A program made the translations under genes and the position numbers. The notes under the pieces are model-generated. The model was not told where the DNA came from and ran no database searches. It saw only the letters and a program-made list of their open reading frames with translations. Positions 11,946 through 23,400 of a DNA stretch of 64,000 nt are shown here, piece by piece. Origin of the DNA: Aselliscus stoliczkanus (Eukaryota; Chordata; Mammalia; Chiroptera; Hipposideridae); contig CM066727.1 in the NCBI GenBank assembly GCA_033961575.1, positions 121,632,434 through 121,696,433 on the forward strand, in the 5' to 3' direction. Numbering within the stretch: position 1 is the stretch's first letter; every line of letters begins with the position of its first letter.

Positions 11946-12600
11946 GGGGCCAGCCAAGTGGCTCAATTGGTTAAGAGTTAGCTTATGGGCCGGTAGAGTG
12001 GCGCATTGGTTAGGAGCTGACGTGGGATGCCAGCGGCCCTGTTTCGGATCCCACATATGTGGGCCAGTGACACTGCCCTCTAAAAAAAAAAAAAAAAGGC
12101 GGGGGTTAGCTTAAGAGCAAGAGCTCTGAGCAATAGGGTCATAGGTTCAAATCCCACATGGGCCAGTGATGCTGTGCCTGAGCTGAACTGCCAACAGGTG
12201 GCAGGATGGCTCAGCTGGTGAGAGCACATGCTCCTAACAGCAAGACTGCCTGTTCTATGGTGGGCTATGCCCAACTAAGACTCAACTCGGTGCCTTGAGC
12301 TGAGCTGCTGCCCAGGTGGCTCAGTGGATAGAGCATGCGCTCTTAACAACAAGGCTGCTGGGTTAGACTGCCACATGGGATGGTGGCTACACCCATCCAC
12401 TAAGATTGCAACACAGCACCTTGAGCATAGATAAAGGCCACGAGCTGCTGACCAGCAGCTAGATGGCGACTGGTGCCCTCCACAACTAAGATTGAAGAAC
12501 AACTGGGCTAGTCCCCCTCCTCCTCCCCAGTTCCCCAACACTGTTCCTTTCCCCCAAGTCCCCAATTAAAATACAAATGAAAACAAAAACAAAACAAAAA
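11946..12600 (+). mobile_element. Composite three-module tRNA-derived SINE
   Basis: Three tRNA-like modules follow each other. Module 1 starts GGGGCCAGCCAAGTGGCTCA and has a GGTTCAAATCCCACATGGGC B-box region after the nested insertion. Module 2 has GGATGGCTCAGCTGGTGAGA. Module 3 has CAGGTGGCTCAGTGGATAGA. The unique tail CCCTCCACAACTAAGATTGA and CCAGTTCCCCAACACTGTTC ends in an A-rich stretch. Flanking words (CATCTCCTAG on the left, CAGTTCCTAG on the right) look like a decayed target-site duplication. The trimeric plan matches what is known of colugo SINEs. Module 1 is interrupted at 11986. Confidence 0.75.
11986..12097 (+). mobile_element. Short head-only SINE nested in the composite SINE
   Basis: GGGCCGGTAGAGTGGCGCAT begins the tRNA-like head; GTTTCGGATCCCACATATGT holds the B box; the body ends GACACTGCCCTCT followed by a 16-base A run. 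The 9-bp duplication GTTAGCTTA lies at 11977-11985 and again at 12105-12113, after a few extra G/C bases. The insertion cuts the first module of the older element, so it is younger. Confidence 0.9.
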
Positions 12601-12719
12601 ACAGTTCCTAGGCCCAGACATAACCACAGGGTCACAATTTCTAAAGGGCAGCGATTTTTCTAGTTGCTCCCAGGTGATTATTATGCATGACGTGAAAACC
12701 ACTGCTCACTGATCTAAGC

Positions 12720-14094
12720 AGAAGACATGGGGTGTGGAGTGCTGCTGGGTTTGTGGTGGCAGGATCAACATGTATGTGAGAGTGTGTGTGTCAGGAGAGG
12801 AGAGGGGCTAGGGAAAGGCAGCAGTGCACAGGAGAGGATGGGTTTATTTCCACTGCTATCTTGGATCCCTCAGCACCATCTGTCCTGACATTACAGAGCC
12901 TAAATTTTTGGAATTCAAAGCCCGGTCAAGAAATGGTGAGTTCATCAATAGAATAATTTTAGTCTGCCCTAGGAGCCAAACTTTGCTGTATAGATTTCCA
13001 ATTCCAATCAGAATCATAAAAATTCAGATCTGAGAAATTCTGATATAAAAAAAACCCAAAGGACTTTGGACGAATGATTTTGTAAATCATAACATTCCAT
13101 TCTGTGCACGGACATCATGTACATTTTCTTTCTGGAATAAAAGTATATATTATGTTTTTCTTCTTTTTCACAACCACAGGGATTTTCCGACATACTATCA
13201 TTTGCACAGATGGAAACATTCCATTTCTAAAGAGTGGGAAGACTTTTTTGTCATATTTTATTGGTTTATCTGGTCATTAAATTTGACAGACTATAAATTC
13301 CCTGTTTACCATTAAACAGACTGTGAATGACAATCCAATCCACTATTAAGCATTTTTGCTGCACAGTTTGCAGCTGGGCAATCAAAGGCACCGTCATTCT
13401 AGGAAAATTATTGCTATAATTGAAGGGGGGTTCAGTCATCAAGGAGAGTTGTATGTTCTCTTTCTATGTGGACTTAGCACAAAAATACTGAAAATAAAAA
13501 CTAGGACAGTTCACAGTTGCAAACATTTTGATTAATAATAATGAGAAGGAAGGCAGGAAATAAATGGTTGGGGTTGAGCAGATGACGTAGCCTTTCTTTT
13601 GGATAGTATTTTTTCAACATTACAAGGCATGGGAAATATGGGAGGCCATCATCTAAATGGAATAGCCATTATCCAATCTCACGGCCAAGTGCACAAATCA
13701 TCCTTTAACTGAAAAAAAATTGTATGTGGTAGTGTTTTTGTATTAATGAGTTGATTATATTTTTAGAAATCATGGAAAATGTGCAGACGCTGATGTCACT
13801 GCGCTTTGGCTTTGCTAAGGATGCCTATTGTGAACAAAGTGGTTTCCTCTCTTGGTTCTGGGCCACCAGACTGCTGCTCCCTCCCTCCCCACCCTCCTGC
13901 TCACTCACTCCCTGATACACAAACATTCCAGGTCATAAGGAAAATATGTTTCTAAAGGTTTAAAGCTGCTTCTTCCACTGCCAACTAAATTAGGTTCCTT
14001 ACTATATAATTTTAAAGTCCTCTATATTTTTGCAACATGGCTCCTTTATGAATGTAATGGAAAAAATGTTTATAACTATTAACTTCATATCCAT
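12720..14094. other. Repeat-poor stretch without gene
   Basis: I see no transposon in most of this stretch. Around 13,180-13,440 and 13,770-13,870 the sequence is less AT-biased and holds short factor-like words (TGATGTCACTG, GAACAAAGTGG). These words alone do not prove a regulatory element. Confidence 0.4.
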
Positions 14095-14230
14095 GTCCTC
14101 TGTTTGACATAAGCTCCATGAGGGTGAGAAGCATGCTTGTTTCTTTTCTTTGTCACCTCAGCACCTATAAACCCTAGCACCATGAACAAAGACAGGCATT
14201 TGTGAATTGTTAAATAAATGTGGGTGAGTG

Positions 14231-14231
<1 letters not shown>
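14095..14231 (+). repeat. L2 LINE 3' end, fragment
   Basis: CATAAGCTCCATGAGGGTGA followed by a CTCAGCACCTATAAACCCTAG segment and TTAAATAAATGTGGGTGAGT is the usual 3' end of L2. It runs straight into the TG/CG microsatellite. Confidence 0.75.
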
Positions 14232-14262
<31 letters not shown>

Positions 14263-14267
14263 CGCGC
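14232..14267. repeat. (TG)n(CG)n alternating purine-pyrimidine tract
   Basis: About 11 TG units pass directly into six CG units. It has arisen at the tail of an L2 copy. CG runs of this kind are rare in methylated mammalian DNA. Confidence 0.95.
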
Positions 14268-14270
14268 ATG

Positions 14271-16305
14271 CTTATCTCCCAATTAACCTTGTACCATTGT
14301 CACCGGATGCTTTTAACTGAAAAAAAAAATGTGTGGTGGCCTTTTATGAGCTCACTTAATTCATCTTAAAAGATCTAGGAGAGCCAGACGCCTTTTACTT
14401 TCTCTCCAATACACAGACTACACAGATTTAACCCCACCCCCTAAAAGTCCTTGGTAAGCTTGTTAGGACACAGTGATCTAATTCTCATTCTTCATCATCC
14501 ACATCTCAGTAATCCCAGAGCCTTTGTGTTTTTTTGTTTGTTTACTTGTTTTACATTACTCTTTTCTTTTGACTAAGCTATATCTCTTTCCTTAATGCAA
14601 ATGTCCCAGTTTTTCCAATGTAGCTCCCAGGCTTCTATCCGCTTAGAGAATCACAATATCTCATGAATGGAGACTACCAAGCACTCCAGGAAACATTTAC
14701 ACACCCTCTTAAGGCCATTATCCAGTGGTCAAGGCAGAGTGCATGGAATGGGGACTGCACTTCCAATTCTAATTAGTATGTCAAATACTGATATTCTATC
14801 ATGTTGTTTTCCTAGTTGATTTCATTTGTCAGTAGCCATGTGATACTGGGTGCGTAGGAGGGCACTCTTCATAGAAGAGATTAGCAAAGCTGTCCTTTCT
14901 TCTTCCTCAGAAGTTTTGATTTCTGTAAAGCCATGTGTAGTTCCATGAAGCCATCATGATTAAAACAAAGAGTACACCCTGGGATGTTCTTTAGTTGAAG
15001 ATCAACTTGTGAAACAGTGGGCTGGTCACTTGGTTTGAATTAAATGACACACCCAGACATTTCAGTGGGATTATACCGTTGAAGAAGAAGGCAGCCAGGA
15101 ATAATAAATCTTTCTTTGGTAACTACCTAAAATTTCTTAGCATTCTACCAAGTATATTACAAGTCTATCAAATAACATAAGAAAGTGAATAAGTTCATGG
15201 ACCTATTTCTTTAACTTGTGGTATAGTTTATGTTTGAAAAAAGAACTTTAAAACTAATTTTACCACTTCTTGTCAATAAAATCAAAATCATTATCCTCCA
15301 GTAACTTAGAAAAGAGTAAATAAAGGAGAAATATAAACATGAAAAGCATTTTTTAAAATGTTAAGACATAAGGGATAGATAAGATACAACGAGGAAAAAA
15401 ACTGAATAAGAAAGACACATTGTCTGACTGAGAACACAGAGAAACATAAAATATAGTCCCAACTTTATAGAAAAGTAAATCGCCACAAAACTTTGACATA
15501 AGAATAAAGTCATGAAGCATTTAATTAAAAGCTCTATAAGCACAGACTAGGAACATATGTGTATTTTACTTTGAAAATCCAAGGACAAGTAGCAACTAAT
15601 TTCTCTGCTTTGTGAGATTTTCAAGTCAGAAAGTTGTGGTTCCAAGATTTCTAGAGTCTTGCAATAAGCATAGGACAGAGTGAAGATAAAATCTTATATT
15701 TCTTCTCTGGAGAAGTTTCTGGATTCTCATTGTCCAAAGATGGAAGCATACCCTCTCTTCTTGGCACTGACACAGAATATATTACACAGGTGCACCCATG
15801 CCCATACACAAATAAACTGTTATTTTCTAATCCATACTAGCTGTAGAAAGAGTTTTAGTTCTTTAAGGGCAAAAATAAGTCTCCTCTTCTGTGTCCCCAG
15901 AGCATTTGACACAGAGAAGATAATAAGCGTGTGCTTATTCGGTAGAATTAAATAATCAAATTTAAATCAAATGATCCACTTTCTCTATGACTTCACATAA
16001 TTCATTCCCTCATAATTTCAGAAATCTGAGGTCAGCCATTCTCTAGCAACCAAGCTCCAATATGGCTGTTCTGGGAAGACATCTGTTTATACATTTTCCT
16101 TCAGAACACAAAAGTCAAGATAATTTTTAGGTTAAAATATCCATATTCCATTTGGGTAATCAAGATTATTTCAATTTTTGAATAATCCATGCCAGTGCAC
16201 CTGACTTCTAATTAAACCCATAAACATAAATATCAGTGAGTTGGTATTAATATTATCTTATGTTTCATGCTATTTGGATAATGAGATTGTTATTTCACAT
16301 TGAAT
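14271..16305. other. Unassigned AT-rich sequence
   Basis: No gene or clear transposon. Frames at 15361-15543 and 15680-15955 lack known motifs. Confidence 0.5.
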
Positions 16306-16307
16306 AT

Positions 16308-16480
16308 GTGCAAAGAGCCCAATGATGCACCTTTAACATACTTTATCTTGGTTAATGCTCATAAACATCTTCAAAAGTCTGTATTATGTTCCTGTGTTTT
16401 CAGATAAAGAAACTGAAACTCAGTGTTTTTAAGGAAGGTGCAGATTCTGCCAGTAGCATCTCCAGTAACTATGCTTTCTT
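16308..16480 (-). repeat. MIR SINE, antisense
   Basis: Order on the plus strand: TACTTTATCTTGGTTAATGC, then TCAGATAAAGAAACTGAAAC, then a GCCAGTAGC remnant. This is a reversed MIR core. An A21 run lies nearby at 16521-16541 without any SINE body before it. Confidence 0.5.
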
Positions 16481-16544
16481 TGTTTCTTATTTAGCAGAAT
16501 ACTGGTTTTGTTGGTTATGGAAAAAAAAAAAAAAAAAAAAAGCA

Positions 16545-17200
16545 CTTCTCAGACTCCTGTGCTGATATAGATAACCATGTAATGATATTTCTGGACAATA
16601 AGGTATAAGTGAATTTACTGGGAAGAATTTCTGGGAAAGTACCTTAAATAAGAAATGGACTCATGATACCACATGGATCCTTTTTACCCTTGGCACACTT
16701 TTCTTCCTCCCAGAAATGCAGCTCTATAGGCCAGACCTGCAGCAGGCACCTTGAGCAAACTTTGAGAGAAAATCCAGTAAAATCATCCCTAACTTTGTTG
16801 AGAAATCAGTCTTCCTACTTCTGAATTTCTTGCTTTGAGGGAGTAATATAACGCCTAGGTTGCTTAAACCACTGTTCCTAGGATTACCCATTAAGTGCAG
16901 CTGAACACTGTCCTTAGCTTTTATATCCAGTGACAAGTCCAATAGATATAAAATAATGTCACTTCTTCTAACTGAACATTCAATAAAGAGTCCTCAGAGA
17001 AGAATTCCTCCATCTTAAATCAGCTAGCCAAAGTTATATTTAAGAGTGTGCACACAGGGCTAGAATTATCCCTTAGGCTCATTTACATCCTGAGATGCAA
17101 AAATATATTCTTTACTGCATTCTTGATTGATAGTTTAAATTTATGCATTTATCAAGTGTTTTTGAAAGTTTATTGTCAGCAGACAATGTATTGTCTAGAG
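16545..17200. other. Unassigned sequence
   Basis: No supportable feature. Confidence 0.5.
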
Positions 17201-17204
17201 GCAC

Positions 17205-17560
17205 ATTAAAATTTTCAAGAGTTTATTTGAACGAATATCAATTCAACTGGGCAGTACCAAACTGAAAGTGATTAGGGACTTTACCAACAGGAACTAGAGG
17301 AAAGGTTTTTATAGGGAAGATGCAGAAACAAAGCAAGGGAATTATCTGATTGGCTACAGCTTAAGTGTTTGCCATATTTGGGAAAGCCTATTTGGCTGAT
17401 TGTGATTAGCTATTCTTAGGTTTTAATTTCTTAACCTTGAGGCATTTTCAGGAATTTACTATGACTTAGGTTTTGGTTTGCTTACATACATAAGCGCCAA
17501 CGTATTAAAGCCACCTCAGTCTAATAGCCTCCTTGTTTGATTACTTTAACAGTGAGAATG
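17205..17560 (-). mobile_element. ERV LTR-like remnant, antisense
   Basis: TTTTCAAGAGTTTATTTGAA at the left, GGTTTTTATAGGGAAGATGC in the middle, and two GATTGGCTA / GATTAGCTA boxes resemble a reversed mammalian LTR with CCAAT-type boxes. Ends are not defined. Confidence 0.35.
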
Positions 17561-17589
17561 TGCTATTTGTGCTGACTTCTGAAAGATAA

Positions 17590-18260
17590 GTGTGAATTAG
17601 CCAGGCAACTGAGGGGACTCAGAATTCAAGCCGAAAACACAGCATGTGTAAAGGTCCTGAGGTTTAATAAAGGTTGAGAGAAGTGGTTCACAACTAAGCT
17701 GGAGAAGTAGGCCTAAAGTGTAGGTCCTTTTAGGCCGTTCTAAGATTTTAGACTTTTCCATCATTTGTAAAATGGACTTGTAAATGGGAGAGGGACATAA
17801 CCAAATCACTTTTGGGATTAAAAAGAAGAACACCATAATTGAAGTATTTAAAACAATGGTTTAGAGTGAGAAAAGAGGAAGTAGAACTATTCATTAAGAA
17901 ATTATCATTGTAGTAATCAAGTAAAAAAAATTGGTGAATTAAATACAATGGTACCACAGGAATTAGAAAGAAGTAGACAGGTTTGATAACTATTTAGGAG
18001 ATAGTTACCTCTGGATGTAATGGCTGATTGGCTAACAAAGGGGTAAAAATGAAGATGAGAGTGATTTCTTTGCTTCTGGTGTGAACAATTGATTACATAC
18101 TGCCAAAAAATACCAACACTGAGTATGCAAGGAAAGGAAAGCTTTATAAGAGAAAGAGAATTAATGTACTTTGTTGAGTCTGAGATTGGTATAACACATC
18201 CAAGTGAAGATATTGAATAGGCAGTTGAGTACAAAAAACTAAATTTAAGAGAAATGTGGG
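17590..18260 (+). repeat. Ancient interspersed repeat, family not assigned
   Basis: Words such as GTGTAAAGGTCCTGAGG, GTAGTAATCAAGTAAAA, CACATCCAAGTGAAGATATTG and GAATAGGCAGTTGAGTAC occur in the order of a widespread old mammalian repeat, probably the downstream part of the type seen at 2873-3290. Minus-strand frames here are incidental. Confidence 0.45.
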
Positions 18261-18559
18261 ATGGTGTTCTAATTGTGGGTGTGTCCCTCATATAAAGGAC
18301 AACTTTACATATGTTTATTGCCACACTTCCCCTTCTTTTATCTCTAGATTAGAAGCAATTTGTACTAATAGTAAATAGTTTTATGCTAATAAGAATTAGA
18401 CAGATCATTGTATATTCATCCATCCTACTCACTTATTTAATTCTCTCTCCAGACAACTCTCAACAAGTTAGTTAACAAGCTAATTTTCTCAGCAAGTGCC
18501 TTCATCATTGAGCATTGTATATGTCTCCTATAATCTATAAAATAACAGAAGACTAATAC

Positions 18560-18775
18560 CAATTACTTACCAAACACATCAATGTTCCAGACACTGTTGC
18601 TTTCCTTGTACATATGATTTCTAATCACCTCATCACTCTATATTTTTAATACCATTTTGTAAATGAGGGAACTGAGATTCAGAGGCCATGCTGATCAAGG
18701 TATTCCTATGGTGACTGGGAGGCTTGCCTTCAATCCTGAGTTTTTCAGACTCCTACATTGCCCCTAAGTGCCCCA
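18560..18775 (-). repeat. MIR SINE, antisense
   Basis: CATTTTGTAAATGAGGGAAC and TGAGATTCAGAGGCCATG mark the reversed MIR core; CAGACTCCTACATTGCCCC lies toward the reversed 5' end. Confidence 0.6.
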
Positions 18776-18779
18776 CTAA

Positions 18780-19815
18780 GGGGCTGATTAAAAGCAAACA
18801 AACCAACAAACCCAAAAAACACAACTTCATTATAGTGATGAAAACATGTACCAGCTCTTCCTAAATTAGCCCAGTAGTACAAGCAAATATTCTAGAAGTG
18901 TTTCAAAGAGTGTTGAGACCCTTTCCTGAGGAAAGCTATATTTTGAGATAAGATAGGGGAAATCAGCATGTGAGCACAGAACCAGATTTTTTATCTACTC
19001 CCTTTGTTTACTTTTATAAGGAAGATGAACAATAGAAGTTTACATTTCATCACTTTAAAAACTAAAATGTCAAAATCAGCCTAAAAGTCCATTTGTCTTA
19101 ATAAAGATCAGAGTAGGATGTTAATTTAGAGGAGTTGTGATGAATGCTAATTTAATTTCTACAGAAATAGCAAAATGCTCGGTCCATAGTGGGATAGCCA
19201 GATCCTGGTTCAGTGTTTACTGCTTCTGAATTCGGCACATTAATGAGATGGGTGGGTGAGGTGGGGAGAAACACTGTTTAGACTTCACTTTCACTTTCCT
19301 GTGTCTTTTCCCCAATTCTTTCTTTCTTTTTTTTCTTGACAAAGTCTTACTCTTCAGGTTTTGATCATTTTTCATAAATGACAAGGCTTAAGAGGAATGT
19401 AATCTTTTCTCAGTGAATTCTTTCCTCAAGCATAGGTTCAAGTTAATGATGTAAACTATATATTTTAAAAAGCATTCTAAATAGTGTGGAGTAGAAATGG
19501 AAATGCCCTCATAGCCTTAAACATATTCATTTTCATTTTCAAATATGTTTCTGAAAATTATTTTCTCTGTTAAAATAGGTCTTCAATATGATTGAATATT
19601 TTTCTTTTAAATATTTAATTTAAAATAAATTTCTTCAAAAATAAAATCCCAATATAAAAATAAAAATAATAAAGCTATAATTTTTTGTTTGTTTGTTACT
19701 TCTAGGCTTTCTGCACCTCAGGACTATGTTTATAAGATACATAGTTTGTGCTTTAGTAGCCTATTTAGATAGCCCACTTTGAGTGATTTTTTTGTTTGTG
19801 AAAATTACCAAGTCA
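18780..19815. other. Unassigned AT-rich sequence
   Basis: No supportable feature. Confidence 0.5.
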
Positions 19816-19819
19816 TATT

Positions 19820-20645
19820 ATAATGAAGCACAAACAGCCCAGTCATAGACCTTTCTTTGATATCCACATTTACTCTCTAGGCATCCAATTCAGATATGTG
19901 GCTTGAGTTTTCATCTCTACGGACAACTCCCAAATCTATACTTCCCACCTGGACTTTTCCTCTTCTACCATTAAAATACTTCCAGAATCCAACCTAACCT
20001 CACTTCCATATCCACCACCCTAATACAAGCTAAACATAAATCACCGACTTCATCACTCGCCTCTTATTCTCGACAAAGTAGAGAGAGTACAAAAGTTATT
20101 CTTTTAAAATGATGTATTATGTCACTAGTGTGCCCCAAAAAGCCCTTTACTGCTTCCCCTCCTGCTCAATGTAAAAACCAAATTTATTGCAATGTATTTT
20201 AAGGTTCTTGGCTACCTGGCAATCATTATCTTCCTGACCTCACTGTCTATTACTCTCCCCTACACTTATTTCCCCCAGCTCCACTTGCCACCTTACTCTT
20301 TCTTTGCTACACCAAGCATTCTCCTACATCAACGTCTTTGAACATATTCTCCCCTCTGCTTTGAGTACTTACTTCACTCAGGATTCTGATCAAACACCAC
20401 ATTTACACTGAGGCCTTCCCTGACCTCTCTACATAAATGATATCTTCCCTAACCACACCATTCCCCTTTGGAATGCTTACATTATTCCTTGGCAAATGTA
20501 TTTTGTTCTTGTCTCTTCCCTCCATTGGATTTTTTTAAGCTCCATGAGGGTGAGCACTCTGTTTTATTTACTGCTATATCCATAGAATAGAGCGCAGCAT
20601 TTTTTAAACACTGGGCAAATACTTGGTGAATGAATAAATGAATGA
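19820..20645 (+). repeat. L2 LINE 3' portion, long copy
   Basis: The 3' region of L2 is followed over about 800 bp: CCCAAATCTATACTTCCCAC, GCTACACCAAGCATTCTCC, GAGGCCTTCCCTGACCTCTC, TAAGCTCCATGAGGGTGAGC and a GTGAATGAATAAATGAATGA end. No reading frame survives. L2 was active before the placental radiation, so this is an ancient fossil. Confidence 0.85.
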
Positions 20646-21095
20646 AATTTGAGAAGTGTAGAGAAATGATGACAGACAGGTGTGATTGTCAGATAAGCAT
20701 TTGAGTTTAACCATCATAATAAGTACATTGCAATATTCAAGAAAAAAGATGTCTACTGCATAGTGAAGCTCATTTATCTAAAGTGAATATCAACAACTCT
20801 ATTTGATTTGGTATGTAATCAATTTTCTATTTTATTTCACTCTACATTAATATAATATGCTGTCAGTCTGTGGACTCGCCATTCTTCAGAAAACAGCACA
20901 ATAACTCCAGGCTTTATAGAAAAATGAGAACATCATACTTTTTTTTTTAACTTTTAAAACATTTATTATTAAAGGAAAACAAAAATTACTTCTTTTGTGA
21001 TATCTGGAGATTTACAGTAAACTGATATTTAACTGGCTCTGCAGCCATATCTCCCAAAATTTTCCACTGACAATTTCTACTTCAGTTTCGTCCTC
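20646..21095. other. Unassigned sequence between two L2 copies
   Basis: AT-rich, no supportable feature. Confidence 0.45.
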
Positions 21096-21099
21096 TTTT

Positions 21100-21397
21100 C
21101 CTCCTCCTCAATTCTGCATATTTTCTTTCCTGTCCAAAAGTTCTTCCAGCATTGATTTGCTTATAAAGTATTTTCTCTGCTTCTGAGACTCATGACAAGT
21201 GCCAATTCCCAGGCCAACCTTTCCCTGACTCACACTGGAGATCAAAGCACCCATTCTTATCGTCATATTGCACCATGGACAAAGCTCTTGAAGGAAGAAG
21301 CCATATGTATCATGCAGATATCACTAGCACTTTTCACACTGCTTTACCCAGAGTAGGTACTTATTAAATATTTTCTGAATGAATGAATTAATATAGA
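21100..21397 (+). repeat. L2 LINE 3' end, second copy
   Basis: CAAAGCTCTTGAAGGAAGAA, CACTTTTCACACTGCTTTAC and the typical TAGGTACTTATTAAATATTT with TGAATGAATGAATTAA end. A separate insertion from the copy just upstream. Confidence 0.65.
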
Positions 21398-21399
21398 GA

Positions 21400-22125
21400 A
21401 AACAAACTGGCACCCAAAGATGAACAAGAGTTCCTGAATTCTCACATTTAGCATTGAAATCAGGCTGTTTCATATTACGAAGACAAAGTTCTGCAGAGAA
21501 AAACTGCATTATATTTTGTAATGTCTCATACCTTGCACATTTAATTTCCTAATGTGAAAACATAATTTAGAGAAATTAAACTAGCAAATTCCTCACTCAG
21601 GTAGTATGCTTTGTATTTACCCAGTAAATAGTTATAACACATTTTAAGGTCTATAGAGTTCCCCTCTGTGAAAACTGGTGGACCTAGTAAAGTTTAATCA
21701 CTAATTTATGTTCATGGATGGCTTAGGGGTTTTTTATGTTAAGTGAGATTTTGATTCTTATAACTAGAAAAATTATGAAATAACGCATTCCTAACTCCAT
21801 CCACCTCTTCAAACCCTGCTCCCCCCCATTCTCATTGACACGTGAACTCGTCTTCTCTCTCAAGCCAATCACTTGAAATGGGAACATTACTTTATTAGAA
21901 CCTACTTGAGTTACGTTAATCTAAAGAAAATAAGAAAAAAGTTGTCGTGTCATATGAATATGCAGAAAAGCATAACTTACAAATGAAGAGTTTAGAAAAC
22001 AAAAGCCCTAAATAAGAAAACATTTTTGCTGACCCTGGATCTTACTAATTTTAGAAATTAAAATATACTGCAACAACTGGCTGCTCTTCCAAGATCTATA
22101 TAAAATCCAAGCAGCTAAAAAAATA
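21400..22125. other. Unassigned AT-rich sequence
   Basis: No supportable feature. Confidence 0.5.
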
Positions 22126-22606
22126 ATAAATATGAGTATTTTGGTAGTTTTAAGCTATTATATGTCCCAAAGTACTCTGATACTCCTTCCCTAGAGGAGT
22201 TTGAGAATTGGAGCTTAAGTTGTCCTCTCTTTTAGTTTGGGATACACTTAGTGATCCATTTCCAGCAAAAAGAGTTGTAGAAGTTTGGGAACACTTCCAA
22301 GATTAGAGTATAAAAGGATTTCAGCTTCCAACTTGTGTACATTCAATTTGCCACTCCCTCTCTCTGTCTCTCTCTTCTTCTGGGAGAAACCAGAGGCAGG
22401 TATGGGAAGGTGGAAACTTGCTCCCATGTTCTGAGGACAAACAACCCAAGGGAGAGGTTCATGGCAATGAGACAAGTTGCTGAGGCCTTGAGCCAACCGC
22501 CATGTAAGCAGGCCATTTTGGAAAAGAATCCATCAATCCCCAGTCAAGACTTCAGATATCTTCAGACCTAGCTAATGATTTGACTACAACTTCAGGAAAG
22601 GCCCTG

Positions 22607-23240
22607 TATTAGTTCACTCTTGCGATGCAACAAATTACCACATACTTAGTGGCTTAAAACAATATACAGAAATATCTCATTTTATTGTAGTTTACTGTAT
22701 TTCATAAATGTTACTTTTTATATAAATTAAAGGCAAGACCCTGCACTACTCAAAAGATTACAACTTGCTTTGCTGCCATATGTACTTTACTGTGGTGGTC
22801 TGGAAGTGAACTCAAAACATCTCGGAAATAGGTAAGCCTATACGTTGTCTCAGAGTTTCCCTGGATCAGAAGCCCGGGCACAGTTTAGGAGGGAGGGTCT
22901 CCTGCTGGAAGGTTCACAGGGCTGAGTCAAGTATAAACTGCGTTTCTTTTTGGAGCTCCGAGTACCCTCCCAAGCTGCTGCTTAGCTGCAGAATTCATTT
23001 TCTGCAGCTGTAGAATTCAAGGTGGCTTGCTTCTTCAAGGCCAGCGGGAGAACCTCTAGGACCTTTAAGCTCTTTTAAAGGGATCGCTTGAATAGTCAAG
23101 CCCATGCAGGATAATCTCCATATGATTAATTTAGTCAGAGACTTGAATTACATCTGTACATTCCCTTCACCTATGCTATGTTCTGTTGATTAGGAGAGGA
23201 TTGCACAAAGGAGAGTACACTAGGGGTCAGGAATCACCAG
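22607..23240 (-). mobile_element. MLT1-like LTR inserted antisense, itself split
   Basis: Starts CTGTATTAGTTCACTCTTG, AACAAATTACCACATACTTA and GTGGCTTAAAACAA, the reversed 3' end of an MLT1-type LTR. It resumes after a MITE with TCAGAGTTTCCCTGGATCAG, AGCCCGGGCACAG and later ATAATCTCCATATGATTAAT. It sits inside the plus-strand LTR above. The subfamily is uncertain. Confidence 0.55.
22660..22848. mobile_element. Tigger-like (pogo/Tc1-mariner) MITE
   Basis: The left end CAGAAATATCTCATTTTATTG matches a Tigger-group terminal sequence (CAGgAATAcCTCgTTTTATTG) and the right end, read in reverse, gives AGGCTTACCTATTTCCGAG followed by a TCACTTCCAGACCACCACAG segment, the other Tigger terminus. TA dinucleotides border it. 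About 190 bp, with no transposase left. It is the innermost layer of this nest. Confidence 0.6.
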
Positions 23241-23400
23241 AGCCATTTCAGATTTCTGCCGAATCAGAACCACCCACCTGAGCTGCTCCCAGTTTCCTGA
23301 CTCACGTGACATAATGTTTGTTGCATTAAGTTGCTAAATTTGGGGATATTTTGTTACAAGGCAATAGATAACCAAATCAGTGCGGTTATACTTGCATAAA

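Larger units (their letters stand above)
11866..12712 (-). mobile_element. MER20-like hAT-Charlie element, split by SINEs
   Basis: The left part (11866-11945) has GTGTGGCATTAGTTCATCTG and CATCAGAGTCACTG. The right part (about 12601-12712) has TTCCTAGGCCCAGACATAAC, AATTTCTAAAGGGCAGCG and CCCAGGTGATTATTATGCAT, ending in AAAACCACTGCTC. Joined across the insertion they follow one short hAT-Charlie MITE consensus as remembered. The intervening bases are the composite SINE. Confidence 0.55.
22130..23400 (+). mobile_element. MLT1-type MaLR LTR, split by insertions
   Basis: The left part (22130-22607) runs through CAAATACC-less diverged LTR words to GAGAGGTTCATGGCAATGAG, AGCAGGCCATTTTGGAAAAG, CCCCAGTCAAGACTTCAGAT and GATTTGACTACAACTTCAGG. 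The right part (about 23240-23400) continues with CAGAACCACCCACCTGAGCT, AAGTTGCTAAATTTGGGGAT and TTTTGTTACAAGGCAATAGA. Together they form one plus-strand LTR separated by a younger insertion. Confidence 0.65.

Noticed and set aside
16521..16541. A21 run as a retroposon tail
   Set aside because: No SINE, L1 or processed gene precedes it and no flanking duplication is visible.
17917..18324. Minus-strand frame of 135 codons
   Set aside because: Lies largely in an old interspersed repeat; no motif, low-complexity serine/isoleucine content.
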